From positions 3,908,501 to 3,972,500 of the forward strand of contig OZ018409.1 in assembly GCA_963969595.1 (NCBI GenBank): DNA of 64,000 nucleotides, read 5' to 3'. The notes under the pieces are model-generated. The model worked only from the letters and a program-made list of their open reading frames with translations. It did no database searches and was not told where the DNA came from. This document shows, in pieces, positions 46,401-59,552 of the stretch (position 1 is the first letter of the stretch; every line of letters begins with the position of its first letter). Made by a program: the position numbers and the translations under genes. Source of the stretch: Neckera pumila (taxonomy: Eukaryota > Streptophyta > Bryopsida > Hypnales > Neckeraceae).

Positions 46401-49400
46401 TATGACCTACGTCAAATAAAATAAAATTATTGCCAAATCATTTGAATACTAACAAACAAAGTTCAGGAAACTAATTGGCACCGGCTTGAGTGGACAAATA
46501 CCAAATAATGTGGCATCATCAACTTTTCTTCAACAACTGTATGTTTCATTCAATTCCATATTTTAGAATTATAGTTATTTACACTTGTATTTTACATGGT
46601 CTTCTTCAACAATGTAGATTGGGTAAATTGATTTTTAATATTGTGTTTCAATGTCTTTGAACTGTTTACAGGGACTTGAGTAGAAACAATTTTAGTGGTG
46701 AGATTCCAAAAAACTTATTTTCAGCTGCGCCAGGTATAAGCATAGTAAACATGTCATGGAACAAATTTGAAGGAGAGTTTCCTCGAAATGTTTTTTCCAA
46801 CAAAACATTGCTAACCAGAGTGTAAGCATGATTTGAATTTCCCATTTTCAATGTATAAGTTTTCTAGATTTCAAAATATCAATAAATAACACATTCTTTG
46901 CATGACTAGATGTTATCATAAAATTTATGCTCAAGATTTTGAGCTTAGAATTATAATAATAACTTCAAGAAATTGATTTATTTTATAACTTTAGGGGGTT
47001 GGCATGAAAATAGGCTCTTGCATTGAAGAAAGTAAATTTTTTTTCTCAAAAGCAAGCCTAATAATAGTACAATGGATAAATGTCTAATTTTTCAAGAGAT
47101 CTCCACTTTGGAAATATAACAGATGTGTAACTGTGCAATGAATTTGCTCGCAAATGATATTTTGTGCAGAGATTTTTCTAACAACGGTTTCAGTGGTTCC
47201 CTTCCCATTTTCAATCCTTACTTCCAATACTTGTAAGTTTCTTTCCATGACTCCATTTCATTCAAAATTCATTTTTGAGTTAATAGAATATTTATGTTTA
47301 CATTCAAACAAAAAAATTGCATTAAAAAAAGAACCTAAATCTTCTAATTATTCATTCTAAGATATTGTTGAAAGCTACATTAAGATGTACAATTTCTTGG
47401 AACTCAAAATGAAGAATAAATGTTCAATAAGTTACATAATTTTTATTTGTGATTTGTGATTTTATTTTATTTTTTTAAAGTTCTTTGTAATTACACGAGC
47501 TAATTGAATTAAGTATGCTCTGCAGTAGTAACATTAATACGCACTAATTTGAAAATTAAGGGTGACTGCAAGAAACACTTGTCTTGTTTTGCGTTACACC
47601 AGGCTTTTTTTGTTTTTTTTGGTATATAACTTTTGCTTTCTAGTTCCAAATTGACTCAAGATATTAAAAATAAGGTAGTCATGACTATTATACACCTTAT
47701 TTAATATTTTTGCAGTTTTCAAAATGTTTTATTATCCAAAAATAGCCCCCAATTTTATATCACACTTGTCAATTTGGGATTTTAAGAAACTATTTAGTAT
47801 CTAGACAAACAAATTTGGAGTTGAAATTTAAAAGAAATGTCTTCCAGTAGACTTGTAGCTAATGTTTGAAGAAATTCTAAAAGCAATTAATTTTTATGTG
47901 GTATAAAAGTCTACAAAGTGAGCTTCATGTAATTTCAAATGAAAAATTTTATTTAATTTCTTTAGATTTTTTCTATTTTTAAATAATTTTTTTACTCTCT
48001 TGAGATTTGGCACTTTTCTAGTTCTCCTACTTAGAGAATTTTCCTAGGCTTTTCTTGTGGTGGTTACCTTCATTTTAAAGTTGCATATATTAGCTATTTA
48101 AAAAAAAAAATCGAATTTTAAAGAGCTCCAAAAAATATCGTGACCACTATTACAAAATGCAACAAATAGTACAAGTATTTCTTGTAATCACCCTTAAACA
48201 AATTTGTGAGGAATAATGATTTTGATATTTGAGATTAAATCAATGTAATATTGTTTGTGTTATTTTCCTACCATCTTGAATAGTGTGATTGTCATCTAAA
48301 TTTTGTCTTCTTTTATTTTTCATCCAACTTTATGTCTATGTTCATCTAGACTTTCTTGCTATTTAGACCACATTTATCCAAATTAAAAGGGGATTTGTAC
48401 TGCTGAATGAACCACTTAGTATTACATTGCCTATTAGTTGAATGGTGAACATCTTGAATTGTGCACTTCATTGTTTAATTTTCATCAAAGAAGCTTCAAG
48501 GAAAACTTATAACAATTTTAAAGAATGTTGAAGGAATGCTACACGAGTAAATGACATAGATATTTTAGAGGAATTTATGGATTACTACCATATTTAATGT
48601 TCAAAATTATTCTACTATCTATGGTTTGAGCACTTTAAAATCAACTCATATCGTAATTTTAAAAGTAATGTTCATAATGATTTTACATTTTGGTATAGAT
48701 GGATTTCATAATCAATTTATTAAATCATTTGTATATTTTATTTTGTTGATTATTTCTATAAAATTTGTATAAAATATTTAATAATCTATAATTTGTAACA
48801 ATCGACATTTAGAAAACTTGCGTTTCATCTAGTAGCACTTTGACCTTCTAGTGTTTCAAATATTCACCCAATATCTCAGTGCAGCATTTTCATTATCAAA
48901 TTCTAAACATCAAAGAAATATGAAGATTTGAAATAATAATTACTAATCTTATGCATATAGCTTCAATAGATTTCGTCTTCAATTTGAAATTTAAGTTATA
49001 TTCTTTGTTTTATTGTATTATGAAGCTTTGAAAATTTGGATAGTTACATTCTATAAAAGTATATTGGGTTTTTTTTGTAGAGATTTTTCTTATAATCATT
49101 TCCAAGGAAAGTTACTCAATTCAATTATGATGCAAGATCTTGACTACATGTAAGTTCAATTCTATTCCTTAATTATATCATGATCACATGGTAGATTGAT
49201 AGACAAAAATTGTGATGTTTTATGTATTATAAAATTTACATTTAAAATAATAACAAATCATTATATATATATTTACATTTTTGTGTACTTCAAAGCATTA
49301 GAAATGATGATAGATATGTATTCTAATAGGTTGTATGGATTGTTGGCAGAAATTTGAGTAACAATCAACTAAGTGGAGAAATAAGTCCATTGGAAATCTT

Positions 49401-52400
49401 CAATACATCAACTCACATCACAACATTAGACCTTTCAAACAACAATTTTACTGGTTTGCTTCCCAATTTAGATTTCTTGACTGATCTTGAAACTTTGTAA
49501 GTAACTTCAAACCTTTATGTTTATTAGTAAAAAATTTACAATTTAAATTGTTGTATATTGTGTGATGCTTGTATATTTTTTAAATTAAAAATGTTGTAAG
49601 CATATTCATTTTGTTTTTGCTCAATAATGTTTGGCTTCAACTATTGTTTTGTTCAGGAATTTAAGCAACAATAGTTTTGATTATGGACCATTTCCAAATT
49701 GGATTACAAAAAACTCCACATTGAAATCTTTGTGAGTACATTATTTGACATATTATTAAATTTAAGGCAATGGATTTCTATCATTGAAATTGGAAAAAAA
49801 AAATATGCTTTACACACATGTATATGTACGCATTTGTTTATATATATTTCACTTACATTGTAGCTATTATCATTAAAATATACTAATACTAATTCATGTC
49901 AATTTTTTATATACTTTTTTTTTTTTTTTTAAAATGATGTGACTTTAGACTTTAGAATAGTATTCAATTGTGTAATAATATTTATCAATAGAAATAATGA
50001 TGATTTAATGAAGATTGTATTTGAGATTGACGAATTTATAATTTGATGATTAAAATTTATGTAAACAATGTTCTACACTTGTTATAAATAAATTGAAAAT
50101 ACTAAAAGTGTTTGCCTTTATGATTTGTGTCACATAGATCTTTGAATAGAAATTATTTGAATGGATCACTTGATGTATCAAAATTGGGGCCATCTTTACA
50201 AGTGTTAAACTTGGAGTTCAACAATATCAAGGGAGTCCTTTACAATGGGCTTATAAAAGACTTGAATACAACCATTAGGTATGATTTCTAACTTGTCTTT
50301 TATTCATTCAGAATTATACAACCTTTTATACTATCATTTCATTTTTTGCTTGAAAAGTTTGTAAGAAAACCCATAAATTAGTCAGCAATTGTATTTATCT
50401 TTTTGAATATGTGTGAATCAATATGTTCAAAATCTAGTATATTGATGACAGGTTGCATGGAAATCCTTACTGCAATACTTCTTCAACAAGTGATTTAAAA
50501 AAATGCGTATGTGACCAAGATTGCTTAGATACAGGTATTTTTTATTTCCAACTTTCCAAACTTGCATTCCTATTGCTACATGTGTCTGATGATCCTTCTT
50601 TACATTAAAAACAATCATTAGAGATTTTACATTAGTACATAATCGTGAAATTGTTAAGCAAATATGGATTTCAAGTCAATCAAAAACTCAAATAGATTAT
50701 TAATTTTATTTTGCATTGATGTTCTACATATTGAAAATTCTTATAGTATATAATTAGTCATACTGTTCATCTTATCTTTTTTGATGTTATTAGTAAATAT
50801 CTTTGTGTTTTTAAAATTTTATTTTCTATTCTCATTTTTTTATTGCAGGAGAAGGTGACAAAGATGTCATAAAGACTACGATTATTAGTGTGGTTACTTC
50901 TACATTGCTTCTAGCAATAATCATCTTGATAGCAACTTTGCTACTTTGGAAGACTAAAAGAGAACAAAAATATGTCTTACTCGCAGTCCAACAAAGTATG
51001 TTTTTATAACCATTGAAGTATCTAGACATTCTCTTTATAGTTTTGCAAATTACAATTTTTTATTAGATTATTTCAAAAACAAGCATTTGAACAATACAAT
51101 TGATTTGTTCAAAAAGAAAACTTGAATTACAAAAAAGCTTATATCGATTCCTAAGATTATAAAATCCTCTATGATTTTGCAGGGTTTCTTCAATATGATG
51201 TTAAACCAACTTTATTTACATTTCATGAATTGCGAGTGGCAACTAAAGATTTTCATTCAAGTATGAAGTTGGGAGAAGGCACTTTTGGTATTGTTTACAA
51301 GGTATGTGTACCTATATCCGTACACTTATTGAATAAGACCAAATGATTGAGGTTAAATCAACATTTTAATAGTGCCTTAACCATTATTTTAATTATGTAT
51401 ACATATATGTAGAAATACTTTTTATAGGAAAGGGAAGTTGAATTTTTTCCTTACAAAAATTCTATTATATTTTGGAAAGTTAACATGAAGCATGTGTATG
51501 TATATAAAATAATGTACAAGATGTCAAATCAAAAATTAAATAAGTGTTGTATTTGTAGCTTCATTTTTAACCCTAGAAGGAAGTTGTGAACACTAAGTGT
51601 TCAATGGATGACAAAAAATCTTTCTTACGTAGTACAAAAGTGCAAATGTACATCTTTGAAATTTGTGTGAAATGGGAAGGCCTTGCACTATCCAATGAGT
51701 ACATTGGTTATTTTTGAAGCAAATGATTCACACGGTATCCAAAAGGTTGATTTTCATAGTGACCAATTCGTCCTTCTGGTGTTAACTAACATAATTTACT
51801 CTACAATGGGAGCAAGCCATTCTAGACCGAATGGAAGCAAGCCCATTGTAGGCTAAATTATGTTAGATCATATAGATTCTTAAAATAATGAACTTGTGAC
51901 ATCGTATAAATTTATTGTCTCTACCTAAATACATACTATGGCATTGACTCTAGTTTCAAATTTTGAATTTCCACATTCACACTACACAATCCAATTAGGA
52001 TTTGATTGGAGTGGAGATGTAGGGTCCAACTGGTCAATAAATTAATCTACAACAGAGCCTCATGGTTATATCGTTCTTATTAACATTTTATAGCTTACTT
52101 ACTTCTAGTTAAACAATTGCTTGCAGGGTGTTCTTCCAAATGGCAACAATGTTGCTGTGAAACAACTTTTCAACATTGATGCTCAAAAAGACATTGACGA
52201 TTTTTTAAATGAAGTTGTGCTTTTAACATCAGTGAAGCATCGAAACTTGGTGAATTTAAAAGGGTGTTGTCTGCATAAAAACCAAAGGTGGTTGGTATTC
52301 GAATATGTGGAAAACTCCGATATTGATCAAATTCTATTCGGTACGTTGATTCATGTTAATAACATCTTCAAGATTCAACTAGAATTCATTTTCATTGTGG

Positions 52401-54432
52401 AATTATGATGTACTATTCTTGCTAGAAATCAATTATTTTATTATTCTCATTTGATATAATGATGAGATTTTCAATTATAAAATAAGGTAAACTACCCCAT
52501 TCCAGATTGAATGGGAGCAAGCCCATTGTAGGCTAAATTATGTTAGTGGTGTATATTCAAGTTCTGTACACCTATTGTGGGCTAAATGTACACCACTAAC
52601 ATAAATTAGCCTACAATGGGCTTGCTTCCATTTGGTGTGGAATGGGGTAGTTTACCTTATCACCATTTGTCATTCTAACAATACAGTTTTTTTGTCTTTT
52701 CAATTAGAGCATGAAGGAGGCATCATTTTGAATTGGTTGCAACGACTAAATATATGCATTGGCATTGCGCAAGGATTGCATTATCTTCATGCACTATCTC
52801 AACCAAGAATAATTCATCGAGATATCAAAGCTAGCAATGTTTTATTAGATAAAACATTCAATGCAAAGATTGCAGATTTTGGATTGGCCTTGTTATTTCC
52901 AAACGAACAAAGCCATGTTACAACTTTTCATGTTGCTGGTTCCCGGTAAGCAATTTTCTCTTATTTTGGATTGACATTTTAATTTCACTGACATGTGTAC
53001 TTCATGGTTTTATTAATCATCTTTTAAAAACACAATTTTGGTTAAACAGTGGCCATATGAATGTAGATGGACTAAATCAAGTATTTTGCAATAGTATTCA
53101 TCAATCATTTCTTAAAATTCTAGATCCCTTTATTTATAAATTGGAAGTTTATGATTGTAATAGAAACAAACCTAAGAGCAATTGCGTGATATGTAAGTGA
53201 ATCAATGCATGTAAGAAAATATTTTTTGTTATTAGATTCAATCTAAAATAATTTTGTGGACATTATGTCATTTGTCTAAATATTTCTCATTAAATTATAT
53301 GAGTTAATTCAGTTTGTGTGAGACTTTGAATATTCCAAGATCCCTCATACTACTTTGAACAAACGTGGTTAATTAGTCTTAACATCTGGATGAATGTAGA
53401 TGACAGTGGATGAAAATTTCATGAAAATCATAATACCTAAGAGTATGAAAATATTATAAACCACATTGTATTGATTTCATTAAAAATATTACAAACTTTT
53501 ATAATAAGGCGCCTCAAAAGTTCGCATAGTTCTTCAAAAAGTTAGTGTTATTATTGTGGGGCACATTGATTGAGTTAACTTTTGTAATTAAAAACATTGT
53601 TCTATTTGTTAAAGCAACATGAATTCATATATTTTATGAAGAATTCCAATAAGTATGGATCAGTTATCAATCTTTCATATAAATTCTTAATTGGAAGCAT
53701 TTTAAGATATCAGCTACGATGGTGAATGATGTTTGCAGGGGTTATTTAGCACCGGAGTATGCAACAATGGGTCAACTCAGTGACAAAGTTGATGTATATA
53801 GCTTTGGAGCTTTAATGCTTGAAATTATAAGTGGAAGAAGAAATATTGATTACAACCTACCGCAAAACAAAATATATTTATCAAAATGGGTAAGTTACTT
53901 TCAATTTAAGTCTATAGTATAAGAATTAAGAAATAAATGATTTATAGAAAGATATTTAATGTAAATGAAATTTTCCTTTGAAATATCTATTTATCTCGTT
54001 AAATCATTTGTTCTATATTGAATATTCTTGGAATTACGATTATTATTGAACATTTAAAATTTTTAAATCACGTTTACTTTTGTACAGGCTTGGAAGTTAC
54101 ATACTGAAGACAAATTGATGGATCTTGTTGATTCTACACTTATGTTAAGCAATAGAGAAGAAATGGAAATCAAGCAAGCCATTAATATTGCATTATTATG
54201 TTCACAAATACAAGCAGATAACCGACCCACAATGGCTCAAGTTGTAGCAATGTTACAAGGCCATAGAAGCATTGAAAGTGAATTAACAAGTTATTTAGCC
54301 AATAGAGAAATAGAAGAAGAATCCTACTATAGTCACATAGCAATGGAGGGAGCTAATCTTAATCTAATTAGTATACCAGAGAATAGTAGTGTACGTGTAT
54401 TTAGTGGACCATTGAGTTCTTTAGTTGATTAA
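43405..54432 (+). CDS. LRR receptor-like serine/threonine kinase, gene B (18 coding exons, 819 aa)
   Basis: Paralogue of gene A; membrane receptor kinase of unknown ligand. Exons: 43405-43522, 44058-44238, 45065-45136, 45787-45861, 46467-46538, 46672-46821, 47170-47232, 49081-49149, 49350-49496, 49657-49731, 50138-50278, 50452-50534, 50849-50995, 51183-51301, 52127-52340, 52708-52945, 53739-53889, 54088-54432. All borders are GT-AG; the sum is 2460 nt in frame. Signal peptide 1-28 (cleavage near AQA-QL), N-terminal cap with PWEGVRC, about 11 LRRs, Cys cluster CVCDQDC, transmembrane helix at about 427-449. In the kinase: GEGTFG 495-500, Lys516, Glu533, HRD 612-614, DFG 632-634, APE 659-661, so a catalytically competent RD kinase is expected. 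Every intron has the same position and phase as in gene A. Introns 7, 14 and 15 hold transposon copies. The exact subfamily is uncertain. Confidence 0.93.
47559..48194. mobile_element. Non-autonomous transposon in gene B intron 7, flanked by TA
   Basis: The left end AGGGTGACTGCAAGAAACAC and the right end GTATTTCTTGTAATCACCCT are inverted, with TA on each side. 636 bp, AT-rich, no coding capacity. One matching terminus (GGGTGATTGCAAGAAACACT) recurs at 56590. The insert largely accounts for the unusual length of this intron (1848 bp). Confidence 0.7.
51787..51865. mobile_element. Partial AGGTAAA-family MITE in gene B intron 14
   Basis: It holds CTACAATGGGAGCAAGCC and AGCAAGCCCATTGTAGGCTA, then AATTATGTTAG, the inner part of the element at 52485. 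The outer AGGTAAA termini are missing, so it is a rearranged or decayed copy. Confidence 0.6.
52485..52657. mobile_element. AGGTAAA-family MITE in gene B intron 15
   Basis: Left end AGGTAAACTACCCCATTCCA, right end TGGAATGGGGTAGTTTACCT: a perfect 20-bp inverted repeat with TA on both sides (52483-52484, 52658-52659). The arms continue inward (GGGAGCAAGCCCATTGTAGG and its mirror), so the element folds almost fully. 173 bp. It lies about 50 bp before the exon 16 acceptor. Confidence 0.8.
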
Positions 54433-54654
54433 AATTCAAATATGGATAATAGCTTTCATCTTGAAAACATCAAGGAAAAATAATTGAAAATATTTGTCTT
54501 TTGAGGTTAGAAATCTATCAAGCTCACTAGCAATAGAACTTGTTCCATTACCTTTTATTTGTGAGGATTTATAGCACTTTTATATCCTATCATTTTGAAA
54601 GTAATTTCTATATTCCTCAAAGATTTTTCTTCACCTTGTACCTCTCTTAAAACC

Positions 54655-55243
54655 CGGGGAGATCTCTATCAATTTTTTTAGAAAACTACGTGAGTTAAAA
54701 GATTGGGTCCATTTAATTCAAAGGAGGAAAATTTTATATAATATGCAGGGCTACTGTAGGGTCCATGAAATGCTACATACTCTATTATATATAAATTAGG
54801 CTATGAGAAAACATCATGTAGTAGAAATTTTTATTAATAATTTAGCCTTGACAGATGGAGGTTGTGCAAATTTTTTCATAGTATGGTGAATATAGATGTG
54901 GATAGATAATTTCATGATGATAAAATAGACACAACAAAAAAAACTGCAATGAAGGGCAGTTGACTAAATTTTGATATGGTACCAATAGTATACATATCAA
55001 AAAACCTAAGTGTAACTGTAAAAGATTGACCACAAGTGACGGAAATTGTCTCTACATTGCACAAATAGGGAGATTTACCTTAGTAGGTTCAACAAACTAA
55101 AAATTGTACAACACAACCATGATAAAATTTATAATCCATTTAACTTCAATCTTTGAAGCTATATGTGCTAAACACACTTATATTGAATAGGATGTTGTGA
55201 GATAGTTTTAGTGGGGATTTTGAAGTGTTCAATGGTAACCTTG
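54655..55243. repeat. Dispersed repeat, first part (inverted partner of 7438-8340)
   Basis: Reverse complement of the left-flank repeat: AAACTACGTGAGTTAAAAGA, CTGTAGGGTCCATGAAATGC, TTGTCTCTACATTGCACAAA, GAAGTGTTCAATGG. Its continuation is found at 56206-56550, beyond an inserted element. Confidence 0.65.
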
Positions 55244-56205
55244 TCAATAATCCCTAAATGATAGGAGTGTGTTTTGGAAGACAAAAAGTCCAAAACTACC
55301 AATTTTTGATGCATTGTATAATTAAAAAATTTTACATTTTTTTTGAATCCCAACCATATGAAAGTATATTAAACAAGTAAGGCAATGTCTAGTAAAAATT
55401 TCAGCCCATTTGACCATGTGGATTGAAAGATTATAGCGTTTGCAGTGAAAAAAATAGACATTTTTTCATTCCTACAAAATAGGGACAATAAACTTTGAGC
55501 CTTCTTAGTATACAATTTTTGTTCTATGAAAATGATGATTTTGACCATTCCTAAGTATATGATGTCAGATTCACTCATGAGAATTTTTAAAAACAAGCGT
55601 AGGGTCTAGCTTATTCCAAATTAATCTGCAATGAAAGGAAGTTAAATGCATTGGCAATACACTAGTCATTTTTTGATGATTTCTTGTACAATGAGGGAAT
55701 TTTTTTATTTGAAATCCAATTGGTAAAAAATTAGATAAAAGACGTCTAAAATATTTGGGAAAAATTTCAAGAACTTCAACTTCACAAATTGCAAGATAAT
55801 ATGGCTTGAAGTTAGAAGAAAATGTTTTTTCTTGAAGTCCCCCAAACATAGCGATCAAAGTTTGAGTCTTCTTAGAATGTGATTCAAAACTTAATTTTTT
55901 TGGGACAATTGCATGCCATATTTTGTTTATAATAAACATGCCAAATTTCGAAGGTTGATGAGAGTTTTTGCAAAAGATGACCAACAAATGACCAAATTGC
56001 CAAAATTGCCAAAAAAGTTTAGTGAAGCATAACTTTTGGCTTAGGTACCCAACTAGATAAAAATTATATTTCTTCTAAATAGTCACATATTCACACCTTG
56101 TGTCAAAATTTTGTGAAATCCAACCAAAATTGACATCATAAGAATCTACATGGACCTTCAATTGTTTGTTCAACGATAAAATGGCCTTTAGGGATTACAT
56201 GGTCA
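55244..56205. mobile_element. Inserted element with TAATCCCTAAA / TTTAGGGATTA ends
   Basis: It interrupts the dispersed repeat. The ends AATAATCCCTAAATG and GGCCTTTAGGGATTACATG are inverted and resemble the TTAA family, with the outer bases changed. The interior shares about 580 bp with 9865-10450. A 138-codon open frame on the minus strand (55571-55987) has no recognised domain. Exact borders are uncertain by a few bases. Confidence 0.5.
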
Positions 56206-56550
56206 ATGGCACTTAAATTCAATGGATTTTTGTTGGTACTTAAATTCAATGGCATTTAAATTCAATGGATTATTGTTGAATTCATGGTGTATCCCCTATA
56301 TATGCGTATAATAGAAGAAAAGAAAAATTTGTGAAAAAAGGTGGTGTCAAGAAAAATATTGGACACCTAAATTTTTTATATAAAATCGCCTCATTTAAAA
56401 ATTCAGATGAATGAATTTAGAAAAACTTAGCGTATTAGAAATATGCCCCTTGTAGCTTTTTATGTAAAAACATAGTCATCTTAATTACAAAAATGAAGGT
56501 AAATTATCCCACATCAAATACCTTCTTAACTCAGGTGTATATCTTAAATA
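56206..56550. repeat. Dispersed repeat, second part
   Basis: Continuation of the repeat at 54655-55243: TATCCCCTATATATG, TGTAGCTTTTTATGTAAAA, CTTAACTCAGGTGTATATCT match the reverse complement of 7440-7700. Within it the phrase CACTTAAATTCAATGG is repeated about three times at 56206-56270, a small tandem expansion absent from the other copy. Confidence 0.6.
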
Positions 56551-57673
56551 ACAAGGAGTGAACTTCTCGAGTCTTGAAAACATCTTATTGGGTGATTGCA
56601 AGAAACACTTGTCCTATTTTGCGAAATATTTGTTCTATTTTGCTTTACACCTTGCGTCCTTTTTTATTTTGGCTATATGCAAGTTAACTCCTAAACACCC
56701 TAGGTGAACAAAAGTCCCTACATAGTTCCAACATTTGCATTTAATGTCCAAATTTGATAAAACTTATTGGAAATTTGCACTCTCTTTTAGTTTGTGTGGT
56801 AAATTTTTCAGATCAATCCAAGATGTTATAATGTTTTGAGTCATTCAAAATTCAAGGATTCAATTTGAATTTCGCAAACTGCATTATGATAGCTACAACT
56901 TCGGGGATTTCAACGACTTTTGTCTCTTTCATCCAATGTTTGTTTCAATTAAAAAAAATTGGCTTTAATTCCTCTTAAAGTCTAATTATAGTGGTAAAAT
57001 TTTCATGTCAATCCAAATTGTTTTAAGTATTTGGGAGCCATTTGAAGTTCAAAATCTGAACATTTTTGGATTACAGTGAACTTTAGCGACTGGTTTCTTC
57101 TATGTGCGGTGTTCATCGCTGATAAAAAAAATTTGAAAAAATTTGTGCATACTAGTTAAGTTTGTGTGGTTAAAATTCATATCAACTCAAAAAGTTATGA
57201 GTATTTGAGAAGCATTTCAATAGAAGGAGGTTCAACCTCAAATGTTTTTACAACTTTTTTTTGCTACTTTTTGACAATTCAAAGTCATTTTGTAGACACA
57301 ATGAGTCATTTGAATGATATTTTCTTTCACCAATGTGTTTGTATGGTGGCTTTAATTTCTAAAGTACTTTATAGTTAAATATTTTTAGTTTGAGTTGGTT
57401 TAGAAATTGAATTTCACCTCTAATGTGTTGCTAGGAAATTTTTGGCATTCTTGTTCAATACTAAAACATTATAATTTTGCAATATATGTAGTCAAATGAC
57501 TACAAATCTAATTCATATCATCTATAGCACATACACTACAAGATTGTATAGTTAAGATTTCTATACCTTAGTGACATTTAGACCTATAATAGTTCAAAAG
57601 CAATGATGTTTTTGAACCCCCAAATGGTAGGGATTCTTAGGGATTAACTATAAAAAAAGTGAATAATTACCAA
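56551..57673. other. Intergenic; lone transposon end at 56590, no gene seen
   Basis: GGGTGATTGCAAGAAACACT at 56590 matches the terminus of the element in gene B intron 7, but no opposite end follows. The rest is AT-rich, with no supported coding exon. Confidence 0.4.
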
Positions 57674-58493
57674 TCAACCTCTAAAGTCCCCAGTGTCTCC
57701 TTGGAAGACACTTGATAGTTTGGGCAAGTCCTTGAAATCTCAATTTCTAGCATATTTTATTGAAACTTTTTTTGTAAGAAAGAAAAATAGATAAGCTTCC
57801 TAGAGATTTAAGTTTTATTTCAATTAGTGCATAGGAGCAAAAGTTATACCACACAAAGCTCAAAATAATTAAGGATGGACAGCATATTGTGCTACAAAAA
57901 GCAAGAATAATTAAATAAAATAAAATTCAATAGATGATCATCTTTTTCAAAAATAGTGCATTGTATTCATTTTTGAACTCAATTTTTATATTTTTCCAAA
58001 ATAAAAATTCCACAAGGCTAATTTTGATTGTTAGAATAATCTTTCTATTGGACTTAGTATCTTTTGATTCCATATGAGAGTTATTAAGAATTTTGTTTTT
58101 TCTTCCATCTTATACTTTTTTCTACTTAACAATTTTAAAAATTAAAAACCATGTTGTTGTTGTTTGAATTTTTTGTAGACTTTCAATTCAATTCAATTTT
58201 TTAATACAAAAAAATTTAAATTCAAAATCTGTACTGCAAAATTTTTTAATTGAAGAGGCAAAGTCTTATAAACTAATTGGCCATAATCCCCAAAGGCATA
58301 TTTACATTACTTTGAATGCAAACATCTTGCAAATCTATGCAATCAAAGTTTCTAAAATATATTCCCTACATACATTTTCACATTATTATATTGCAAGATC
58401 CTACAATTCGATATAGAGTTTTTATTTTGTTTTGAAGTTTGTGCTCTTTGCACTAGAAATGGTAGTAAAAGCCTTGGGACTTCAAAAGTTTAA
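57674..58493. mobile_element. TTAA-type element, eroded
   Basis: Left end TCAACCTCTAAAGTCCCCAG, right end GGGACTTCAAAAGTTTAA. The interior follows the 6521/13491 plan (GCATAGGAGCAAAAGTTATAC, CAAGATCCTACAATT, TTTGCACTAGAAATGGTAGT in part). Both termini have changed bases. Confidence 0.5.
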
Positions 58494-59552
58494 AATTCAT
58501 TGAATTCAATCAACTTTAAAAAAAATTGTCTAAAAGATTTCATTTTATAAAACTCAAATTATCTTAGCTTTGGAACTAACTAGTAGATTAATATTTGACC
58601 CTATATCTGTACTGCAAGAAAATTATTAAAAGATCCATTGAATATTAAAATTACTCTAGAATACCTTGGAAATATTTGAAGATATTTAGAAGTGATAAGG
58701 GATATTTGTCTAGTGTATTAAACACGTGTTTGTTGAACATGATACTTGATGTCAATTTACTTCTGATACAATGTGTAGTATAAAATATATGTCAAACCAG
58801 ACAACTTTATTATAAAATTACTAGTGTTGATGATTCATCATTAAATTTTTTTTTCTTGCAAAACAATTGATGAACAGTTTTATCTAATATTAAAAGCTAC
58901 AAAAGCTAAAAATAAAAATTATATTTGACAGAAAAAATTGAAGTTAAATTTGCAATATTCATTTTCTAAAAGTCATTAAACATTTAAAATTTGACCATTT
59001 GGATAATTCTAATCCTGATGTTTAATATTTTGTTAATGAAAATTTGTATATTGGTAAGGAATTTCTATTTTATAAAAAATTTGCTAGGTCTTATATGATT
59101 ATGGATTGATTTCAAATTTGGAAGGATAGCGCCTTTTAAAAAGAAATATAATGCAAGGCAAATGTGTATTTGTTGATTGCTATCAAAACTATACCTTTTG
59201 GTACCTTTTTTCTTATTAGTTTTTAAGTTTCTAAGTTTATAATAGTAGGTGAGGGCATTTCCTATTTGAATTTTTATAGAATTAATGGTGGAAATCTAGG
59301 ATTAAATTTAGAATGGTTGTGCTATTTAAGTATCTTGCATGTCTTTCTAAAAGGTATAAATTAGACAGAAAATTGGAATGTGAAAAATGTAAATATTTTT
59401 TGAAGTACTTTGGAACAAACTTTTCATTTTTACTAAAATCCTAAGAGGGGATTTGGAAATGGATGTAATTTGCTACATTTAACCCCTTCTAAATATTTTC
59501 ATTATTAACTACAAATATTGTAACAAAGCCATGTATTGTTATATACAATTGT
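58494..59552. other. Intergenic, no gene seen
   Basis: Very AT-rich, with no supported exon, RNA gene or element border. Confidence 0.4.
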
